NCBI GenBank assembly: GCA_028274465.1
Contig: CM051457.1
Coordinates: 51,988,362 to 52,052,361 of the forward strand
DNA from: Plantago ovata
Lineage: Eukaryota; Streptophyta; Magnoliopsida; Lamiales; Plantaginaceae
Reading direction: 5' to 3'
DNA length: 64,000 bases
In this document: one piece after another, positions 1 to 10,473 of the stretch
Layout: every line of letters starts with the position of its first letter
Numbering within the stretch: position 1 is the first letter of the stretch
The notes under the pieces: model-generated
Told to the model about the DNA's origin: nothing
The model's database searches: none
What the model saw: only the letters and a program-made list of their open reading frames with translations
Made by a program: the position numbers and the translations under genes

Positions 1-61
1 GCCTTTGGCTAAATACAAATTTATTTGATTGCTTGGAACCCGACAATCCAACGTTTCATCA
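1..61 (+). repeat. 3' tail of an Athila-type LTR
   Basis: The first 61 bases match the last part of the LTR that is complete at 35795-37059, including the shared stretch GCCTTTGGCTAAATACAAAT and a terminal TTTCATCA. No primer-binding site follows it, unlike the LTR tail at 13151-13209. It is therefore the end of a 3' LTR or of a solo LTR whose body lies outside the window. Confidence 0.8.
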
Positions 62-1593
62 ATGTCTGTGGTTGAAATGCAATGCGCGCCCTGAATAAGA
101 GGCAAGCTACGGCCCTTCTGGGATCATGGCTATATTACAAATAGGGATGATAAGTGTTCCTGAGAGGATTCATCTCTCATGTGTAGCATCGGAGAGAACT
201 GCTCAAGTCGTCATAGTTGTGCTGGTGAAGTCATTGGCCAACGCATGGATATATTATTATTGTCATAGTTATATCCACATAACCAAACAACTCCCTGAGA
301 CGCCATGAGTGTATTATTGGGATAGACATATCATCGATCCCAGATGCATTCGAGTCAGTCAGATGAAAAGGACCTTAGCATCGCCGCATTGACTGCAACA
401 GGCTTCACACCGAAAGGTGGTTTTGAGGTTTCCCTCAAACATCCTCTAGTATTAATATCGCAAATGGAATCGTGTGAGAATTCCATAAATGCCTGGTCGT
501 CTTGTCTAGCTTAATACATTGAGGCACTATGGATCACACTATATGGTGGATTGGCTTGTCCTTAATACTATAGGAAGAATTATAATTAACTTCGTTAATT
601 ATAATTGATTGTGGCATAATTAATATTTTGAATATTAATTTTATTTATATATTAATTATGTATTAATATATTGATTGTATTTTGAGAATACAATTATGGG
701 TTAATTGAAAGGATATATTAGTTGAATTAATATATGCACTTGGGCAAGATTTAAATTAGATTTAAATTGCCACTATTACACATATAAGTGGATCCCAAAA
801 CGTGGGACCCACCTTCCCTTTGGTGTTGGCCGACTGTGGTATTGGAGAAGGAGTTTTGAATTGAGTTTTGAATCAATTAGGAATTGGGAAAAGTTTTACC
901 TAATTAGAGTTTGGAAGATAAAAGGTAAAGACTTGACTTGTGTAATAAGAATTAGAATTCTTATTTCTTTCAGGAATCTATTAGATTCTAAAGGCTTCCA
1001 ATAGAAACTATAAATAGAGGGTATTAGAGAGCTGAAAAATCATTCAAGGGCTCTCAAATTCGTGCTCCCCCTTTTCACAGGAAAAGAGACGCCTTCTTAA
1101 CCGACGCCGCCACCACACCTTCCTACGAACTACGTTGGGTTTGATTCTTTGAAGATACATCGGCAGCTTTGAGCACAACCCCAAGAAAAAGCTACCATCC
1201 ATCTATGTATATCAAGGTTATGTATTCTAAGTTATTATATTGATTATATACTAACTTCTCTCTTGCAGAAAGAATTCCCGAGTGCAGATTTTCTGCACTG
1301 CGCAACAATTTTGTAAAATCAATTACCTCTTTGTTAAAAATGTTATTGAGGTGATCCAATTGGATAATACTCCAGACTCATTGAATTACCTTTCTGAAAA
1401 AGGGAATCTAAATCGATGGTGGTTGGCCCTGTCAATTCGCTACCGAACTTAAGCTGCAGATTCACAGGTTTGTCTGATAAACTCTTATGTGATATTAATG
1501 TACGTAGATAGATAATCAATTGGCGTTATTGTTAAGAAAATTTTAAAATTCCGCTGCGTTACCTTTGAGGTACCTTGACCATATTTTGTTACA
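62..1593 (+). mobile_element. A+T-rich LTR-like block, possibly a truncated Ty1/copia solo LTR
   Basis: No coding region is visible. The block has an A+T-rich upstream half with an inverted repeat near 581-606 and a TATA box, CTATAAATAG, at 1008-1017. It ends in TTCCGCTGCG-type sequence near 1549, followed by TTGTTACA. This order (U3, TATA, U5 with a 'CCGCTGCG' tail) resembles plant copia LTRs. I see no primer-binding site after it, no polypurine tract before it, and no clear target duplication. Boundaries and family are tentative, and the left end may be cut by the Athila-type LTR at 1-61. Confidence 0.35.
1008..1017 (+). promoter_or_regulatory. TATA box of the LTR-like block
   Basis: CTATAAATAG lies where an LTR promoter would be, about two thirds of the way into the block, followed by a pyrimidine-rich leader. 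Its function is inferred from sequence only. Confidence 0.4.
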
Positions 1594-1971
1594 GTTCTGA
1601 AGGTTGATGATGAATTTCCGGTGGTTGTGTTGTTTCTGGTGTAGCTTTCCTGAAGTGTATCTTTGACACTATCTTTGTAGGCAATATCCTTTCTCCTTTA
1701 TGAGGTTGAAGATATGAATCTTTTTCATCTTTTGGAATTTGATCGTATGGACACGCGTCAAAGTGGCGTCTCTTGAGATCTATATCAAATAATGAGTTTG
1801 GCTTTTGCCAAGATCAAGTGTGTAGTGAGCGTTGGATGGTCTAATAATAAATGGAAGGAATTAAATCGAATTAATTGGCACGAATCCCATGACACGCTTT
1901 TACCGGCCACGTCTCCTCCACTAGGCGCCTCTTCTGTAAACTGTCGCTTCAACTTCTTGTCAATCTTTTCC

Positions 1972-1985
1972 CTCTATAAAGACTG
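1972..1985 (+). promoter_or_regulatory. Candidate TATA box of the Tat antisense gene
   Basis: CTATAAA at 1974-1980 lies about 150 bases upstream of the ATG at 2132, after CT-rich sequence. It is on the strand of the antisense gene and so cannot be the LTR promoter of the minus-strand element. This suggests the antisense gene had its own promoter. No experimental support is visible. Confidence 0.4.
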
Positions 1986-2131
1986 CTTGATAGCCTTTCC
2001 TCTTCTTTCATTATCGAAATTTCCAACTCTCAAAAATAGATAATCCTCTTTCCCTTTTCTCCTCCAAAATCTTGATAACGTATTCACCATTGATCTGAAA
2101 AGTCGGGCTATGTGCTGTTGCCTTCATTTAA

Positions 2132-4367
2132 ATATGACTTCTCTAAAGCCGAATCCTCAAGTAAGTTCTCAAGCTCCTTTCTTTATTTTACTGCATCTTT
2201 TTCTTTTATGCATCTCTTCTTATGCATACTATTAGATCTGCAGTGAAAGGGTTTCTTTTTCGGTAAACAACTCGGTTAAAAGTGCTTTTCTAGATCTCAA
2301 AACTTTTTTCCTTTCAAAGTTTATCAGGCTAGGCTTAAAACTGTGCAACTTTATGCTTTTGAAACCTTTGCCGTCGATCTTTCTTTTCCTTGATGAACTT
2401 TCCTCAATCCGAATCTCCCATGAGTCTTTAAATTGCAACACTAATCTTAGAGCACCTCAAGTTTTCTGACCTAAGGGTTTTGAACTTTGGGTAAAATCCT
2501 CGTTTTCCTTTTAACCCTTATTCACGCCTTTTCCTCGATTTTTCCTTTGTCGTAGGATGTCCGAAGATTACAAAGCGATGGTTAGTCAACCCCTCTTTCC
2601 AATTTTATCTTTTCTGAAAGCAGTTCCCAAACTGCTAGTCAAAACTCCACCTGTAGTGGTTCCCTAGCCGCTAGTCCTAGTTCTTCTCCTAGCAATTCCT
2701 AAGTTGCTAGTCCTAATTCCCCTCAAGACGCTTCTAAAGACGAATATCATTCTCCAACATATCATCTTCCTCCTGTTTCTCCCTTAGGTGGTCTCGCTCC
2801 TCCTCCTGTAGAGTCCTAAAAAAGCTACAATTTCAAATATAGTCGTCCCCTTTCTGAAATCCACATCTATAACAACTCTGGAGAACTTAACCCGGATGGT
2901 CTCATTCCCACTACACCTTCTTCCCTTAAGGAGTGTGACATAACTTTTCTCAGGGAGTCATATGATATTCCAGACTACCTGAAAATCATCATCCCGGGTC
3001 CAAATGACTCATTCTATAACTGCCTTGAATCGTGTATCTCCGTTTTCACCAAAACTCTCTGGGAGGGAGGCTTCCATATCCTCAACTCTTTTGGGAATTT
3101 TTCTAATTCCTTGGGGTTTGTATCCTCCAACTGACTCCTTTGGCTATGGGGTTTTTTGGTTTCCTTTGGGGTTTTTATGAAGAAACTTGGTATCCAACCT
3201 TTCTTTTCCAACTTTTGCTTTCTCTTTTCCCCAAGATTCTCCAAAAAGCTCACAAACACATGATCCAATTCAACCTTAACCACGGTTCCTCTGGCTACTT
3301 AGAAGGCTACCCAACTAACTTAAGGTTTAAGTGGCTCGGGGAGTACTTTTTTGTTCGGCACAATACTGTCGCTCCGGGCGTTTCCTTCTGCTCTTTCCCT
3401 TATAACTTCCGGATGACCTTCTTTAAAGGCGTCCTCAAAGAATACTCTGTACCAAACCCAAACTGGTACATTGACTTTCTTCAACGAAGAAAATACTATG
3501 GACCTTATCATTTCTTGGCTTTGGTTTCTCCTCCGTTGCCAACTTTAGCTGGGTTGAACCCTAAAGCAGACCTTGACTTATTCTTGGACTTCAGTAACCA
3601 GCTCGCATATATCCTCCGTAATGAATTATGTACTTGCCCCAAGAAGTATGAGATGAGTTTTTACTTGCTTCATGGCTTAATTTGCAGGTTTCTGGTATGA
3701 TAGGAACATGTCTGACTTAAGGAGGGCTCCCATGCAATCGCTTCAGGCTGCTTCTTCCGCAGCTTCTGGACAGAGGGCTAGGTTCCATCTTCGTACAATG
3801 ATTTCGACTCCGTTACGTGATGCTCCGGCTTCCTTTGATGCTGGAATTTCTACCGTCACCTCCGTGGCTAGTGCGTTTGGATCTACTAACGTCCAGGCCC
3901 CTTATCCACAGGTCTCTTCTACCTCTCCTGTCGTGGTGGACTTGGTGTTCAGGAGGAACATCCCCCGCTTCGGCTGGAAGAATCCGGCCATACTCCGGAT
4001 TCAATTGGTCATGTACCTTCTTCAACCCTTCTTCTAGCATCTACTTCCCACGAAATTGCTGTGTCTCATGGAGCTCCCCCCACAGGATCCCATCAGTTTG
4101 AAGAGGTTGTGGAAGTTTCTGTTTCTCTGTCTCATGGGATTGTTGTATTTTCTGGTGGCTCTCGAGTGTCCATGGCTGAGTCGGAAGAGATTGAGCGTCC
4201 TTTCCCATCAGAAGTCTGCAGCGGCTCCTCTTCTGAGCCGCAGAACCGTGGTGGTGGTGATGTGGAGACGGGCGTTGCTTCTGGAGTATCTTTATCCATA
4301 TCTCTGGACGGCCATTATCATCAGCAAGTGGGGGGAATTTATTCGGCTTGGCCTCCTCTTCTGCTAC
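2132..4367 (+). pseudogene. Tat antisense extra ORF, first half ('putative gypsy type transposon' domain), decayed
   Basis: A multi-exon gene model opposite to gag. The candidate start ATG at 2132 gives a nine-codon exon ending at a GTAAGT donor near 2160; an acceptor TCGTAG lies near 2554. The next exon encodes a Ser-rich stretch of SPSSSPSNS type and then the conserved segment LRESYDIPDYLKI (about 2940-2990). Further motifs are FKWLGEYFFV, YRV-like aromatic blocks and an LAGLNPKADLDLF stretch (about 3320-3590). A second acceptor, TTTGCAG, lies at about 3683-3689. The order resembles the plant family annotated as 'putative gypsy type transposon' (Pfam Transposase_28). In-frame stops near 2698 and 2817 and frame changes near 3120 and 3250 show decay. 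The copy is cut at 4367 by complex 1 and resumes at 18079. Confidence 0.65.
4363..4367. repeat. Target-site duplication GCTAC, left copy
   Basis: GCTAC directly precedes the LTR start at 4368 and recurs at 18079-18083 directly after the LTR end. Five bases is the normal duplication length for Ty3/gypsy integration. Confidence 0.9.
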
Positions 4368-4776
4368 TGATGAATGTGTATTTTACACTTTCATTTGAGT
4401 CTTTTTCACCTATTTTAGCTATCCTCTATGTTAATTTAGCTATATTTTAGTGCATGTTATTAGAATAGTGTCACGTTTCCCTTTAGATTTTATTTTACAG
4501 GTTTTGGTTGAAAAACGAGGATTTCCGGGCAATTATATTGAAGTTGACAAGGAATTGGTGTTCCAGAAGTCTATTTGGAGTATCTGAAGGTTTCCGGATA
4601 GGATTTGGAGTCTAGGGGTCGAATCTGGAGGTTAGAAGGCCACTAGAAGTCAGAAACCGAGTCCGAAAAAGGGGAAGAAATCCAAAAACGCGTCGAAAAC
4701 GCGGAATTCCGCGAAAAATACTCCCGGGCGAACCGCCCGGGAAGTGGGGCAAATCGCCCCACACTTTTTCGTAGCA
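4368..4776 (+). repeat. E2 5' LTR, first 409 bases
   Basis: Starts TGATGAATGTGTATTTTACA and aligns base for base with the start of the 3' LTR at 16797. It includes the GC-rich hairpins at 4722-4764 and stops at TTTTTCGTAGC, just before the position of the TATA box. There it joins reverse-strand gag sequence. The core promoter of this LTR is therefore lost. Confidence 0.9.
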
Positions 4777-4977
4777 AGCGGTATTCCTGCACAACGTGTA
4801 TGCGGCATACACAATCTGTAACGGACTAGGAAAGGTGATTAGAAACAGACTAGGAAAGCAGTATCAGAGAGAGATTAAAAAGAAAAACTAAAACTAATAG
4901 AATTAGGAACCTAAAGCTGTAAATAAAAACAAATTAAATCGAAAAAAGGAGTATAGTCCCCGGCAACGGCGCCAATT
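4777..4977 (-). repeat. Remnant of a second E1-type internal region (gag start, leader, PBS)
   Basis: These 200 bases match 11711-11911: the first codons of gag, the 5' leader, and a reverse-strand tRNA-Asp type PBS at 4957-4974. They lie to the left of an LTR that also serves as the 3' LTR of E1. The order LTR-internal-LTR-internal indicates a tandem, probably from recombination between LTRs, later trimmed at 4777. Confidence 0.8.
4957..4974 (-). other. Primer-binding site, tRNA-Asp type
   Basis: On the minus strand this reads TGGCGCCGTTGCCGGGGA, complementary to the 3' end of plant tRNA-Asp including CCA. This is the usual primer site of the Athila lineage. It lies three bases from the adjacent LTR. 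Confidence 0.85.
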
Positions 4978-6214
4978 TGATGAACGTGTCAAGGTCAATC
5001 AAATAAATTTGTTATTTTGCCAAAGGCAATCCACAACTACAACGAAAACCGTAGTGTAGTAGCAGAATGACTCGAGTGTCGTTCTCTCAGGACTATAACT
5101 AGCTTTATCTATTTAACAAGAGAATATAAAACATCAGATAGCAATAGGGGGTTTCTAGCAGATAATGGAGATTGGTGATAGTATGGTCCTTCTTAGCATA
5201 ATGGGTCGATAATCATGCATAAATTCCTCGATCTTGCATAGAGATCTTTGAATCAATCTAGTGTCCTGTTGCAAGTATTAAGCACTACGAAGATAATCTG
5301 ATCTGACTAGTCAATCACGGTTGTCCTAATGTGTTCCGTAATTATTCAACAGTACGAATATAATTGGTCTGATGGTCGACTAGTGTCCAATTGTGCATAA
5401 TGATCAATACAACATACGAGAATTTTGGTTACAACTGATCAACGAAATAAAGCAATGACACGGAGTATAATGCGCGATATAGCCATTAGCATGATTATCT
5501 TCCCTCGCTAAGAATTCACATACTACCACCAATGATAAGTTTAGCTACTCATATTATGCATGCAATCAACAGAAATCATAGAAGAAAACATATTGAAAGA
5601 TAAATAAAATAAGTAGTTAAAACTGTAGGATACAAAGTTACCGAAGGTTGTCAATCTCCGGATGATTGCGGTCCTACGAGCTCCAAACTGCTATGAAAAA
5701 GTATCCCCTAAGCCACGAAACTCCCAGGACAGGCCCCGGGAAGTTCCTACCTAAAACTATAGAGAGAGGTGAGAAAGTAGGCTTGGAAAGATATGATTTT
5801 CGGAGAAAAACTGAGCTCTATATATAGGCCCCGAAATTACTCTGGGGCGGTTTGCCCCCCGCCTTTTTCGCGGAATTCCGCGTTTTTCGTCGCGGATTTG
5901 GATTTCTTCACCTTTTCGGACTCGGTTTCAGACTTCTAATGGCCTTCTAACCTCCAGATTCGACCCCTAGACTCCAAATCCTATCCGGAAACCTTCAGAT
6001 ACTCCAAATAGGCTTCTGGAACACCAATTCCTTGTCAACTTTAATATATTTGCCCAGAAATCTCCGAATTTCAACCAAAACCTGTAAAATAAAAACTAAA
6101 GGGAAACGTGACACTATTCTAATAAAATGTACTAAAATATAGCTAAATTATCATAGAGGATAGCTAAAATAGGTGAAAAAGACTCGAATGAAAGTGTAAA
6201 ATACACATTCATCA
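4978..6214 (-). repeat. E1 3' LTR (also 5' LTR of the tandem remnant)
   Basis: A complete 1237-bp LTR on the minus strand, with TGATGAA/TTCATCA ends. It has a TATA box at 5818-5827 and one GC hairpin at 5843-5863. By eye it differs from 11912-13150 at only one or two positions per hundred, so E1 is fairly young. A reverse polypurine tract follows at 6215 and a reverse PBS precedes it. Confidence 0.9.
5818..5827 (-). promoter_or_regulatory. TATA box of E1 3' LTR
   Basis: CTATATATAG, self-complementary, lies immediately downstream (minus strand) of the GC hairpin and about 600 bases into the LTR. The same box occurs in every complete LTR of the family. Confidence 0.6.
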
Positions 6215-6998
6215 AACTCCCCAAACCGAACCTTTGCTTATCCTCAAGCAACTAAGCTAGACTCTAATACAAAAAACATGCAAGACACAAAAATGGAGTT
6301 TCATCCCAAATAAAATGAACTAGTCTACTGAATCTACCAAATAACATATGAACAAAAACCATATGAATCAAAGCATGAATATAGGTTGAAGAATACCTCG
6401 ATTGACTTATACACATCCACATAAGCACTTATGTCAAGACAAGATAGTCTCTCGTAACATTCTCTACCTGGACCTAGTCAGTGACGACGTAATGATGCAT
6501 GCTAAGATACGAATGGTTGCCCCGTGCCTATGAAACTGAGGACTTACTGCTGTTCCACCATGTTAAGACTTTTCCTCAAAAGAGGTCGAACCAGTACTGG
6601 CTCTCATCAAACGAAGGAGGGTTCCCTATAAAAGATAACACTCCCCTATTCTACCCATCTCTCAAGTAAAGTCTTAAGCTATTCACCACTTCCTGAATGG
6701 AAGGACGAGGGTGGTCTAGAACAGATGACTCTCAAGACAAAAAATAGAAAAAGTAGAAAAACACGATTACGAACAATACGAAAAATGGAAAAGACTCAAA
6801 CCTTGCTAAACTGCTATTTGGCTTTCTTTTTTGGACCCTTCTTTGCTTTTTTGGGGTCTTTTTCCTTTTTTTTTTCTTTCCAGATTCTTTTTTTCTTTTT
6901 CTCCTTTTTTTTTTCTGGAAGTTTTCTTTTTGTTCGATTTTTATAGCCAGCAGTAGCATAACAAAGAGAAACAAAAAATGACTCACACGACTTCCCCA

Positions 6999-7020
6999 AA
7001 CCTATTCGAAAGAATAGGTT
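6999..7020. repeat. 22-bp palindrome, proximal copy (E1)
   Basis: AACCTATTC, four-base loop, GAATAGGTT: a perfect nine-base-pair stem. It is followed, in element orientation, by TTGGGGAAG-like sequence. It is conserved in E2, E3 and E4. Confidence 0.8.
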
Positions 7021-7112
7021 GGAGTATAAAATTTACGGAAAAAAGAAAAATAAACTCACGATACGAAAATGAAAAACAAAAACAAGTCTATGATGGTGTA
7101 ACCCCCTCCCCA

Positions 7113-7134
7113 AACCTATTCGGAGGAATAGGTT
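7113..7134. repeat. 22-bp palindrome, distal copy (E1)
   Basis: The same nine-base stem as the copy at 6999-7020 but with a different loop (GGAG). The two copies are about 114 bases apart, the spacing kept in all four elements. Confidence 0.8.
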
Positions 7135-7713
7135 ATAAACAAAGGATCACACAACCTCACACTACCTACTTCCTAGGCATTTAGCAATCTCAAAGCATGG
7201 TGAAGACTTGTTGCCTCTTAGGTACATAATTACTCGGAAAAACAACCATAAAACCCTAACATGCATCATCCTATTATAAAGGCCTTCGTGAACCGCAGTA
7301 GAGAAAACACCACTAAGTGATGTCGAGACTACCTAGCTCAACTAAGTGCAATACATAAATGTGACAAGCCAAGCGAGAAAAACTTTAAACAAATACATAG
7401 AGATGAAGCATACGATTAATGGCATAGCTAGCTGATCTACCCAATAAAAAAGTTCAAAAAATTCGGCAATAAACTCCATATAAAACATGCAAGACTATCC
7501 TAGGATGAATGTAGTGAAATGCAACCTAAAAAATCTAAGAAAGCAGTAAACGTGCATATGCAAATGCAAACGGATAAAGCATGCGAGGTACTATACTCAT
7601 CCTACCAATGCCAAGCTCCAAACTAACAACATCGGATCACTTAAATCCCATCCCCCCTCATGAAATTAACGCTAGTCCCTAGCAGTAAGAAAATGAGGAA
7701 TTAAGATGTGATA

Positions 7714-8573
7714 CTAGATGTTACCCCATGGTTTGGCCTCGGTCGGCTGAGTATGCTGCTCTTGAGTTATTGGGCCTCTTCTGGGAGCTTCATATATGAT
7801 CATCGGGACTTGTGGTAGTGGCAGTAGTTCCATCAAAAGATCGGATAGGACCAATTCAACCATATGTATCATCATCGTCCCTCTTGTCTTCATTGTCACT
7901 ACTGTCACGCACATCGTCACTGGTAGAGTTGCAGTGTCGAAGGGAATCTTCAAGATTGGCCGCCTCTGTTATGGAATCTTCCACCCGGTATTTCTCCAAT
8001 AGATTGTGAACTGTTGAAGGGGAAAAGCAAGTGGTCTTAGGTCATTCCCCACCAGCGTTTCACACCCCAGGGAGGTTACAGCAAGCTGCTCGGGTATTCA
8101 GAGGTTGTCTTCCATCTTTTCCAATGTCGACCACATTGTCTACAGTTGATGCTCCCAATATCAATGTTATGCTCCTTTTAGAGGCAGGAAAGGGGCTCCC
8201 CAACGAGGGACTGTGTACCCATGTCGTTATGTTTTGGAACCAAGCTAGCGCTTCGGAACCTTCGAGCAACTTCAGACTCAAGATCGAATCCGTCGCGGCA
8301 AGACTGTCCCGGTGCCTTCCTGTTCACTCGAACTCTGCTGTCCTCGTGATGGAGTGCTGACGTAATAGTAGTTTCTGACCCTTCGGTGGTGCATGAATAG
8401 GCATAGGAGTCCTTACTCCAGGTGTACTCTAGCTCCTCCTCTTGGATAATCCACGACGTTGTTGCCAAACCCCTTGGCTCGAACGCACATCTAGCGAGAC
8501 CACCTTCCTTGACATGGTTCTTCACAGCGATCATACGGGAATGCTCCTTCCTCTTGGTATGGTACCTACAAAC
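7714..8573 (-). pseudogene. E1 third ORF (type 1), decayed
   Basis: The product is unknown. On the minus strand the region begins after a splice-acceptor-like CTGTTTGTAG near 8570. It reads through residues including RCAFEPRGLATTSW, EYTWSKDSYAYSCTTEG and VARRFRSASLVPKHNDM, with a stop at 8178. An acidic Ser/Asp-rich tail in another frame continues to 7714. The same protein segment is open in E4 (27169-26825), with an in-frame seven-residue length difference, which supports past coding function. It occupies the place after the protease where E3 has an unrelated-looking ORF. It is not recognisable as RT, integrase or a known envelope. Confidence 0.45.
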
Positions 8574-9643
8574 AGCTGTTAGCACCTCGAATGACTCAAA
8601 ACTGACTCGAATACATACTAGTGTAAAAATGAAACACACAAGTGATAAAATCAACAATCGAACTCCCCAAACCGCAATGTCTAGCCTAGCTTCTTCATCA
8701 TGCACCATATCAACGTAACTACTACATGCAATACATCACATCATGCTCTTACTAGACAACCAATATCCTTGATAACAAGGTTTCAATTCACACCATAGCA
8801 GCGCAAAAATTCTACCAGCATAAATCCTCATTCTCAACTAATAAGCATTCTATCGTCAAATCCACCAACATTTCACCAATAAACATATCCATATGCTAGA
8901 AATCAAAGATAAAGACATAATGCATAACAAGATATATCATCTAATAGCAAAATACCCAAATCAACAATTCAAGCAAAATTGAACATGCAATTGATAGTAA
9001 ATAACATGTCTAATCACACAAACAACATACCCATGCATCAAATAAGCATAAATGAAGCTCAAAATAGAAAACCCCCAAATTCGAAAATTAGGGTTCTTAA
9101 AGATGATACTTCAGATCTGCAAATCTAACGAATTATGATGAAATATGTTCGGATAGGATGATAGATCATGTAATAGGCTTCGAATTAATCTAAAGAACAC
9201 TCAATTTGGTCAAGAAATGAAGAAGTTATGAAGATTTAGAAGCAAAATCACACTTTTCGATTTTTTTGGGTGTATGGATGAAGAAGAATGAAGAAAATAA
9301 GGTTTTGGGGTTCAAATCCGTGTTTTTGAAGATCTGGGGACGTGGGGCGGTTCGCCCCACGTGCGGGGAGGTTCTCCCCATACGGGGCGGTTCGCCCCGT
9401 GGTTCCCGTCGTCAGAAAAATGCGGTTTTAATCCCCGAAACCAATTTTTTCAAAAAACCACTCGAAAAATCTCACTTAAACAAAAGCACATACGACACAC
9501 ACATGAACAAATTCGCGTATGAGAAGCAAATAGTTCAAGAATGAATGCATGCAGAAAAGCAGTAAAGAAAGCGATAAAAAATTCCGGGTTGCCTCCCGGA
9601 TAGCGTCATTGTTTAAAGTCTTTGACTCGACTCCTGTCTGCGC
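8574..9643 (-). other. E1 spacer between protease and ORF3, possible intron
   Basis: Non-coding and A+T-rich. It contains GC hairpins at 9341-9402 and, next to the protease stop, the hairpin CCGGGAGGCAACCCGG (reverse strand, 9582-9600). The latter is a motif often found after the coding region of Athila-like elements. The acceptor-like TTTGTAG before ORF3 suggests ORF3 may be expressed from a spliced transcript. Confidence 0.5.
9341..9402. repeat. GC-rich hairpin cluster in E1 spacer
   Basis: Three successive palindromes of GGGGCGGTTCGCCCC type: two perfect, plus one with CGGGGAGGTTCTCCCC. They are the same kind as those in the LTR promoter region but lie inside the element, and related clusters occur at matching places in E3 and E4. 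Confidence 0.75.
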
Positions 9644-10396
9644 CTATCTCCTCTTTTTGCGGGTACTAGACTTCCCCTTCATTGATCTCCTCTCCATGCC
9701 ACGAACCTGTGAATAAGAAAGAATATAGGCTCCAAGACCACAATAGTGAGTAGTAATATCAGGCGATTCTGGTGGATCAGGTATGGCTTGCAATACTTGT
9801 CGCTTGCCATCCACCTCGATGGTGCAAGTTCTTTGGTAGATGTCCATCACGGAGCGTAGCTTGGTCAAGAATGTTTGCCCTAAGAGTATGACATCCCCCG
9901 TCCCAGGTGCAGATGCCGGCATAACTACGAAATTGGTGTATATTGATGTTACACCAATCTTGACCAACACATTTTTCACAACGCCCTCGGGTCTCATAAA
10001 GGATCCATCCGCCAGTTGTACAATAGCCCTTTGCTCAGATAGTTTTCCAATGTTGCTCTTTTCAAACACATTCAAAGGAATTATGTTTGAGTAGGATCCC
10101 ATATCTAGTGTGACACGGACATCTTCAAGCTCACCAATCCCTACCTTTACATCGAAACTTTTAGGGAGTGGTTTGGGATCCTCTTGTTCCTCATCACTTG
10201 TATTAGAACCAAGGCCCTTCTTTTCTTCCTCAGCCTGTAGAAGTTCTTCCTTCATACAACACTCGCACCTAACAACCTTCTTGATGGTGACTCCGTCAGG
10301 TACATCACCAGCCAAAGTAATGGCGTTCGTCTTCACAGTGTTTCTAGGCAGTTTGCCTTGCTCCCTACTTGCTCCTCGGTCGATCAACTCTTGCAT
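9644..10396 (-). pseudogene. E1 retropepsin-like protease region (DMG variant), frameshifted from gag
   Basis: An aspartic protease domain of about 120 residues follows a Glu-rich linker. It starts at FDVKVGIGELEDVRV and has the active-site strand TLDMGSYSN, then IVQLADGS, NFVVMPASAPGTGDVILLG and KLRSVMDIYQRT. The catalytic triplet, DTG in the three sibling copies, reads DMG here, so this copy is probably inactive. In E4 gag and protease are in one frame. In E1 they are separated by an in-frame TAG and a five-base insertion near 10400-10470. The role in the family is to mature Gag; release of other enzymes is not possible because none are encoded. Confidence 0.8.
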
Positions 10397-10473
10397 CTTT
10401 TGATGGGCAAGTCTAGTGCTCTGCTCTCTTCCAACCTATCGAGCCTTGCCCTAGTCTTCTCAGAATCTTCTTC

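Larger units (their letters stand above)
6215..7713 (-). other. E1 3' non-coding region with polypurine tract and paired palindromes
   Basis: On the minus strand this runs from ORF3 to the 3' LTR. It holds two 22-base palindromes (7134-7113 and 7020-6999; stem AACCTATTC), a long A/G-rich tract (6945-6820) and the polypurine tract TTTGGGGAGTT that abuts the LTR. The short reading frames here are low-complexity Lys- or Phe-rich translations of the purine tract and are not genes. Confidence 0.75.

Noticed and set aside
126-308. Small plus-strand frame near the left end
   Set aside because: Lies inside an LTR-like block; no homology or start context.
6732-6999. Lys-rich frames on the minus strand and Phe-rich frames on the plus strand
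   Set aside because: They are translations of the A/G-rich tract in the E1 3' region; the same applies to 16020-16315, 25315-25590 and 35010-35257.
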